Positions 60,117-64,000 of a DNA stretch of 64,000 nt are shown in pieces. The stretch covers positions 19,170-83,169 of the forward strand of contig NZ_AUCT01000031.1 of the NCBI RefSeq assembly GCF_000429905.1, written 5' to 3'. The position numbers were made by a program, and so were the translations under genes. Position 1 is the first letter of the stretch. Each line of letters opens with the position of its first letter. This DNA comes from Desulfatibacillum aliphaticivorans DSM 15576. Its GTDB lineage: Bacteria; Desulfobacterota; Desulfobacteria; Desulfobacterales; Desulfatibacillaceae. Below the pieces are notes generated by a model. It was not told where the DNA came from, did not search any database, and saw only the letters and a program-made list of their open reading frames with translations.

Positions 60117-60380
60117 TTGTTGGGTTTCGCGAAATGAAAATCAATCCTGGCCAACTCCATGGATAGACATCTCGCGCAAACTTCTGGAAGCGCTTTCCAG
60201 CGCTCTACCCAACCTACGCCTCTACTTATAACACATTGAATATATAATATATTTATTTGAGCTAAAGCAGTAATGAGTTGTAGGTTGGGTAGAGCATAGG
60301 AAAGAGTGAAATTTGACGACAATATTGGTCGGTTGACGATGCCATTTTAAAGCAAAAACTTGACATGCGAAACCCAACAA
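60117..60380. repeat. Nested inverted repeats next to the RAYT gene (REP-like/BIME)
   Basis: Outer arms TTGTTGGGTTTCGC (60117-60130) and GCGAAACCCAACAA (60367-60380) are a perfect 14-bp match. Inner arms GCTCTACCCAACCTAC (60202-60217) and GTAGGTTGGGTAGAGC (60280-60295) are a perfect 16-bp match. The centre is very AT-rich. The block ends 19 bases before the RAYT stop and is the likely substrate of that transposase. The gap 60004-60399 holds nothing else. Confidence 0.85.
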
Positions 60381-60399
60381 AACCAGCCCCGGCTGACGT

Positions 60400-60942
60400 T
60401 CACTCAAGGATTTCGTCATTAAAGGCATAGTCTTTCGGATGTCTTCCCCAAGACACTGGGTATATCCCTTGACGCACAAAACGGTGAAAACTTGAGTACG
60501 CCCATTCAGCCGGGCGCTCCGCATGCCCGTGCTTTACCGGATTGAAATGAATGTATTCAACGTGCTTCCTATAATCATGGGCGTCCCGTATGGTGTGCTC
60601 CCAAAATCTACGCTGCCAGACGGTTTGCTCCTGTTTGCGAGCCCTGGCGGCGCTGGGTTGAGGCAAGGCATCCCGGTTACATTCCCGTGTAAATTGGGAT
60701 TTGATCATCCTCCAGCGCATGGAATAATTCCGGTCTCCGCTCGGAAGAGTCCATATACAGTGCAGATGGTCCGGGAGCAAAACAAACGCATCAATGGAAA
60801 AAGGATGTTTTTCCATCACCTGCCGGAAGGCCTCACGTAATAGCCGGCAGTTTTCAGGAGCACAGAAAAAAGGGGCGCGCTGGTATGTGACCACCGTAAA
60901 AAAATAGGTTCCACCCCCCATTTTCACGCGTCGATAGCGCAT
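60400..60942 (-). CDS. REP-associated tyrosine transposase (RAYT, Y1_Tnp)
   Basis: HUH single-strand transposase of the IS200/IS605-related RAYT class, 180 residues. The HUH pair is His59/His61 in LLPDHLHCIWTLP. The catalytic helix is DYRKHVEYIHFNPVKHG, and the start RRVKMGGGTYFFTVVTYQR is typical. RAYTs mobilise or maintain REP palindromes and usually lie beside them, as here. No IS ends are seen, in agreement with domesticated RAYTs. The GGGGG before the ATG may act as a ribosome site. Confidence 0.93.
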   Translation of the reverse strand: MRYRRVKMGGGTYFFTVVTYQRAPFFCAPENCRLLREAFRQVMEKHPFSIDAFVLLPDHLHCIWTLPSGDRNYSMRWRMIKSQFTRECNRDALPQPSAARARKQEQTVWQRRFWEHTIRDAHDYRKHVEYIHFNPVKHGHAERPAEWAYSSFHRFVRQGIYPVSWGRHPKDYAFNDEILE

Positions 60943-61124
60943 GGCATTCCCCCAAGGCTTCTACTTTTAAACCATTGAGATATATATCATTTTAAAATAC
61001 TAATGGTCGAACAATGCGATGTCAATAAAGAGGTGCTGGGTTGCCCCCAAACTACTGCGGTTGTGGCCCCCAAAAAGCCTTTATCAAATGCCCTCTGGAC
61101 AAACAACTATTTTCATTTTAACCC

Positions 61125-61138
61125 TCATAATATTATGA
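61125..61138. promoter_or_regulatory. Perfect palindrome upstream of the KAP-like locus
   Basis: TCATAAT/ATTATGA, 14 bases with no spacer, 54 bases before the GTG start at 61192. Possible operator. The surrounding 60943-61191 has no gene; an ACCATT...AATGGT repeat occurs at about 60980. Confidence 0.35.
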
Positions 61139-61191
61139 TAAACAAAATCTAATCCAGGTTTATTTTGACCTTTCCGAACTAGGAGTTCATT

Positions 61192-61689
61192 GTGCCTGAC
61201 CGCAAAAAATCCAGTTCATGCTCGCCAACTTTTGTTCGATGGATGGACATTGTTCTGCTGACTCTCATCGGTACAGCAATAAGCATATGTTTCAGCAGCC
61301 TGTTATTTAAAATGGTCGGCTGGATATGCCATATACTCGATAACGGATTTGTTAGCCCATGGTCCATGGTCCTATGGAGCTTCTTATTAGGCCTTCTTCT
61401 GTTTTTTGTCATTGCGCCAATCGGAGGTTTTAATCATTGTAAGGCCACGTCTTCATCCTTAAAATACCCGCCTGCTTGGTTTGCCGGTATTTGTGGAACA
61501 GTTCTGTATTATATCGCCACAAGCACGTATTTCATTCATATGGACGTTGGCAAGGTGGGATTTTCCATTGTGCAAGCCATAATATGGCCTCTTTTGGGGC
61601 TTATTATAGCTGTGCTCGTTTCAGTGCTGATTTTCTATATCGCCCGGTCCCTTTCCCGCCCAAGCGGCTTTATGGAAAGCAACGATTAG
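61192..61689 (+). CDS. N-terminal membrane part of a KAP-like NTPase, ended by an in-frame TAG
   Basis: Open frame of 165 residues starting at GTG (61192) with AGGAG six bases upstream. Four hydrophobic helices (about 17-40, 55-80, 95-115 and 125-152) are separated by short loops; the end is charged (RSLSRPSGFMESND). It then meets TAG at 61687-61689. The same frame continues open without a break into the NTPase (next entry), with acidic, linker-like residues directly after the stop. I therefore read it as the membrane anchor of one gene interrupted by an amber codon. Alternatively it is a separate small membrane protein. AT-richer than the window average. Confidence 0.7.
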   Translation: MPDRKKSSSCSPTFVRWMDIVLLTLIGTAISICFSSLLFKMVGWICHILDNGFVSPWSMVLWSFLLGLLLFFVIAPIGGFNHCKATSSSLKYPPAWFAGICGTVLYYIATSTYFIHMDVGKVGFSIVQAIIWPLLGLIIAVLVSVLIFYIARSLSRPSGFMESND

Positions 61690-61845
61690 GATGACATATC
61701 GGAATCAAACAAAACGCCTCCCGATAATCTTCAACAATTTCCTAAATGGATCAAAGAGGAAAAGCCCGTTGAGAAAAGAGATGACGACCTGATTGACAAT
61801 AAAATTTTCGCCGATCGAATTGCGGAGCAACTACAAAAAGAAAAA

Positions 61846-63678
61846 ATGAAGACCGTCTCCCTGGTTGGGCCTTATGGGTGCGGCAAGACCAGTATTCTAA
61901 ATATGGTTGAAAACATACTCTGCAGGCAGCAGGCTTCTCGCCGCAAGTCACCAGAATACCTTGTCTGCTGGGCGCGGGAATGGGGCGTGGTGGAAGGAAC
62001 CGCCGCGGAAAACATTCTGAAGCATGTAATCCGAAAATTATCTCATGAAGTGGACTGCACAGGCATTATCCGGCTCCCCGAGAATTATAGAAAAGCCCTG
62101 GATGGAAGCGGCCAATCCGTCCTTAAGGCGCTCTCAGGATTTCTTTCCGGCTCTCAAGATCCCTGCAAAGTGCTTGGAAAAATTGACTCTATCCTGCAGG
62201 CCATCAATAAAAGACTGGTCATTTTTGTGGAAGACATCGACCGCAACCCAAATCCTGAAAACATGATGAAGCAAGTGGCGTCCTTGCTTGACCGCTTAAA
62301 AGACTTGAATAGGGTTTCTTTTGTGATTGCCGCAGGGGAATCCTTTAAAGAGTCCAGCGAACTATTGAGGGTTGGAGAGCATCGGGAGGTAATTCCCCAG
62401 GTGCTGGAAAAACGGGAGTTTGTTAAATTGATAAACGACTTCCAGGGCTGTTGCGTGGATTCTGCAATGAGAAAAACTAACAATGAAATTCTGGGGCTTG
62501 ATTTGTGTGAAGACAGACTTGGGTGCGAAGCCATTTTGAACGCAGAATCCATGCATCCCAAATCGGCCGAAGAAGCACTACTCATGGAACCCATTGAGGC
62601 TCTCCACATCCTGGCAAGCAGTTCCATACGTTCCATCAAAGCCGCCTTGCGGAGGGCCTGGACAGCATGGGAAACATTGCGAGGTGAAATTGACCTGGAC
62701 GACTTGATAGTGGCTTGCTTTCTCCGTGAAGAGGCATTTTCCGTTTTTGCTTTCATAAATTCACATATTGAAATGGTAAAACATTCAAATGAAATATTGT
62801 CCGATTCAGGGACTTCTGTTGACGTTGTCCTGAATCACAACAATTCTGAATCAAGCGCGGAGGGTGATAAAATAGAATTTCTTTCCCAAAAAATCAATGC
62901 TGTCACCAGTGATTTGGGAGCAAGGCAAAATGCCGTAAACACCCTGCTGGTTTTTCTATTTCCGGGGTTGAATGAGAATGCGAATTCTCATGTTCCTCAA
63001 GGACTCGGAGTCAATAACGAATACGCTCCAAACTACTGGAACAGACTGGTCAGAGAACAGGTATCTGAAAAAGTGACGGACCAGGATATCATGCGAGAAA
63101 TAGCCGCCTGGAAGGAAACGGAGGTAAACAAACTAATAGAAATAATTGTCGACGGAAAAATAATCGGCATTGACGAAAATGTTTATGGCGAGGCTGTGAG
63201 CAGATTTTTTGATTTGATCGGAGACGAAACTCATTACCGCCTTCTCGTGATTGATTGCCTGCGATATGTGATAAATTATCAAAAGTCTGTTCCTGGAGGA
63301 ATGAATCCACCTTGTATTAAGGACTTGGATTATTATCGTGCCTTTAATCGCGACAAGTTGGATGATGACCCTGATTCCGGCACATTATATGATTTGGTTT
63401 CAGAACTCATAGTTGAAGCCTTTGACAGACATTTGCCGATGGCGGCTTGTTTGTTGAGAATAGTCACGGGAGAAGATTCTTACACCCCTGTTCCTGGATG
63501 GGAATACACCGAAACCCGGGCAAAAAAGGTTAGGCAAGCCTTCCAGGATGCCTATTCCAGCGAACATTCGTCATTTTTAAATGCTATAAAGATAGGGGAC
63601 CATAGTGCCTTGTACAAGACAATGAATCGGCTTTGCGACCCGCCTGGTTTATTATGGCAAGCGAAGATAAATAACTAA
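61846..63678 (+). CDS. KAP-like P-loop NTPase (frame actually open from 61690)
   Basis: Predicted ATPase, 610 residues from the first ATG. Walker A is VGPYGCGKTSIL (8-19) and Walker B is LVIFVEDIDRNP (about 124-134), followed by sensor-like RVSFVIAAGESF. This is the KAP/YobI-like NTPase fold; relatives include phage-exclusion and membrane-associated ATPases. The ATG at 61846 has no ribosome site and begins only seven residues before Walker A. The 52 codons before it, in frame back to the TAG at 61687, read as family-like sequence (PVEKRDDDLIDNKIFADRIAEQL). Thus the true N-terminus lies upstream, most simply in the membrane ORF at 61192. The stop overlaps the end of a transposase gene on the other strand. 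AT-rich, probably acquired. Confidence 0.8.
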   Translation: MKTVSLVGPYGCGKTSILNMVENILCRQQASRRKSPEYLVCWAREWGVVEGTAAENILKHVIRKLSHEVDCTGIIRLPENYRKALDGSGQSVLKALSGFLSGSQDPCKVLGKIDSILQAINKRLVIFVEDIDRNPNPENMMKQVASLLDRLKDLNRVSFVIAAGESFKESSELLRVGEHREVIPQVLEKREFVKLINDFQGCCVDSAMRKTNNEILGLDLCEDRLGCEAILNAESMHPKSAEEALLMEPIEALHILASSSIRSIKAALRRAWTAWETLRGEIDLDDLIVACFLREEAFSVFAFINSHIEMVKHSNEILSDSGTSVDVVLNHNNSESSAEGDKIEFLSQKINAVTSDLGARQNAVNTLLVFLFPGLNENANSHVPQGLGVNNEYAPNYWNRLVREQVSEKVTDQDIMREIAAWKETEVNKLIEIIVDGKIIGIDENVYGEAVSRFFDLIGDETHYRLLVIDCLRYVINYQKSVPGGMNPPCIKDLDYYRAFNRDKLDDDPDSGTLYDLVSELIVEAFDRHLPMAACLLRIVTGEDSYTPVPGWEYTETRAKKVRQAFQDAYSSEHSSFLNAIKIGDHSALYKTMNRLCDPPGLLWQAKINN

Positions 63679-64000
63679 AGTTTCGCAGATGCTATAGACA
63701 TCTGGTCAATTATTGTTTTTTCAATAATGTCAAGGATGTAATTCATGACGTCAGGCTCAATTCCGTAACAAAGAACCTGCCTTGATCCCAAAAGCAATTC
63801 CTTGACCTTTTCCCATAAAGACTGGGCGACAACCAATACATTCTGATCATCGGACAATTCCCTGAAAAGCGGCCCCACTGGGCCGCTCATTTGTCGTTTG
63901 CCCAAAATGTACACGAGCAGAAGATAACGGATCATGACCAGAGAATGACAAGCGATCAATGCATCAAAATTATTGCTCTGCTCCTTCGCCATGTACAGCA
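63675..64000 (-). mobile_element. C-terminal part of a DDE (IS4-like) transposase, 5' end outside the window
   Basis: At least 108 codons reading in from the right edge. The segment QSNNFDALIACHSLVMIRYLLLVYILGKRQ resembles the C-terminus of IS4-family transposases just after the DDE glutamate region, and the rest is helical. The stop (63675-63677) overlaps the NTPase stop on the plus strand by three to four bases, leaving no room for a normal terminal inverted repeat. So either the IS end lies within the NTPase 3' end or this is a remnant. The catalytic residues would be outside the window. Confidence 0.65.

Noticed and set aside
61687..61689. Direct claim of a pyrrolysine codon
   Set aside because: One TAG without pyl genes in view is not evidence; a simple nonsense mutation is at least as likely.

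Overview
The window looks like a chromosomal segment of an anaerobic, moderately GC-rich Deltaproteobacterium (Desulfobacterota). A Desulfatibacillum-like sulfate reducer is my best guess. The guess rests on gene content: a tungsten-type aldehyde:ferredoxin oxidoreductase with its own MoeA pair, two Old-Yellow-Enzyme/dienoyl-CoA-reductase-like flavoproteins, many small Fe-S proteins and a large hybrid sensor kinase. No rRNA or other taxonomic marker was compared.

Layout. 1-10.6 kb (minus strand) is the conserved translation and RNA-processing block, transcribed rimP-nusA-infB-ylxP(DUF503)-rbfA-truB-rpsO-pnp-M16 peptidase. Several stop/start codons overlap, and the M16 gene begins inside the end of pnp. 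A tRNA-Gly(CCC) with its own promoter and terminator precedes it. 11.2-18.1 kb (plus) is a long arsenic/thiol-redox cluster: arsR, a DUF318 (ArsP-type) permease, DUF2703, a mini-thioredoxin, a secreted thioredoxin with CcdA, a rhodanese, a TauE/SafE permease, an Fe-S protein, two thioredoxin-type arsenate reductases and a VOC protein. 18.1-31.3 kb is a mosaic of one- to three-gene units: mgtE with an unusual leader, a leucine-rich-repeat/dockerin protein, a marR-methyltransferase-flavodoxin operon, a chemoreceptor, a large flavoprotein, a secreted phospholipase-D-like protein and an EamA transporter.

31.3-34 kb is a repeat-lined island with vsr and an orphan cytosine methyltransferase. 33.9-43.1 kb holds a hybrid histidine kinase, a lone TRAP binding protein, a cupin, a response regulator, a DHH phosphoesterase, SDR and OYE enzymes and a HEAT-like lipoprotein. 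43.1-44.5 kb is an AT-richer accessory patch with a HEPN-like gene among palindromic repeats. 44.5-50.5 kb is mainly redox repair and envelope genes (msrAB, thioredoxin lipoprotein, arfB, Fe-ADH, M48 peptidase). 50.5-55.5 kb is the operon moeA, moeA-PBP fusion and AOR, which couples pterin cofactor maturation to its enzyme. 55.6-60 kb has enoyl-CoA hydratase, an Fe-S protein, a tandem TetR gene broken by a G7 tract, DUF1499 and DUF3795. 60-64 kb is mobile/defence-like: a RAYT transposase with nested palindromes, a membrane-anchored KAP-like NTPase interrupted by an in-frame TAG, and the end of an IS transposase.

The most interesting items are the TAG-interrupted KAP NTPase (61.2-63.7 kb), the frameshifted double-TetR gene (57.3-58.6 kb), the HEPN-like gene between TGTCGGGTYGCT repeats, the paired hairpin families whose stems change in a compensatory way, the arsenic/thiol cluster and the leader ORF in front of mgtE.
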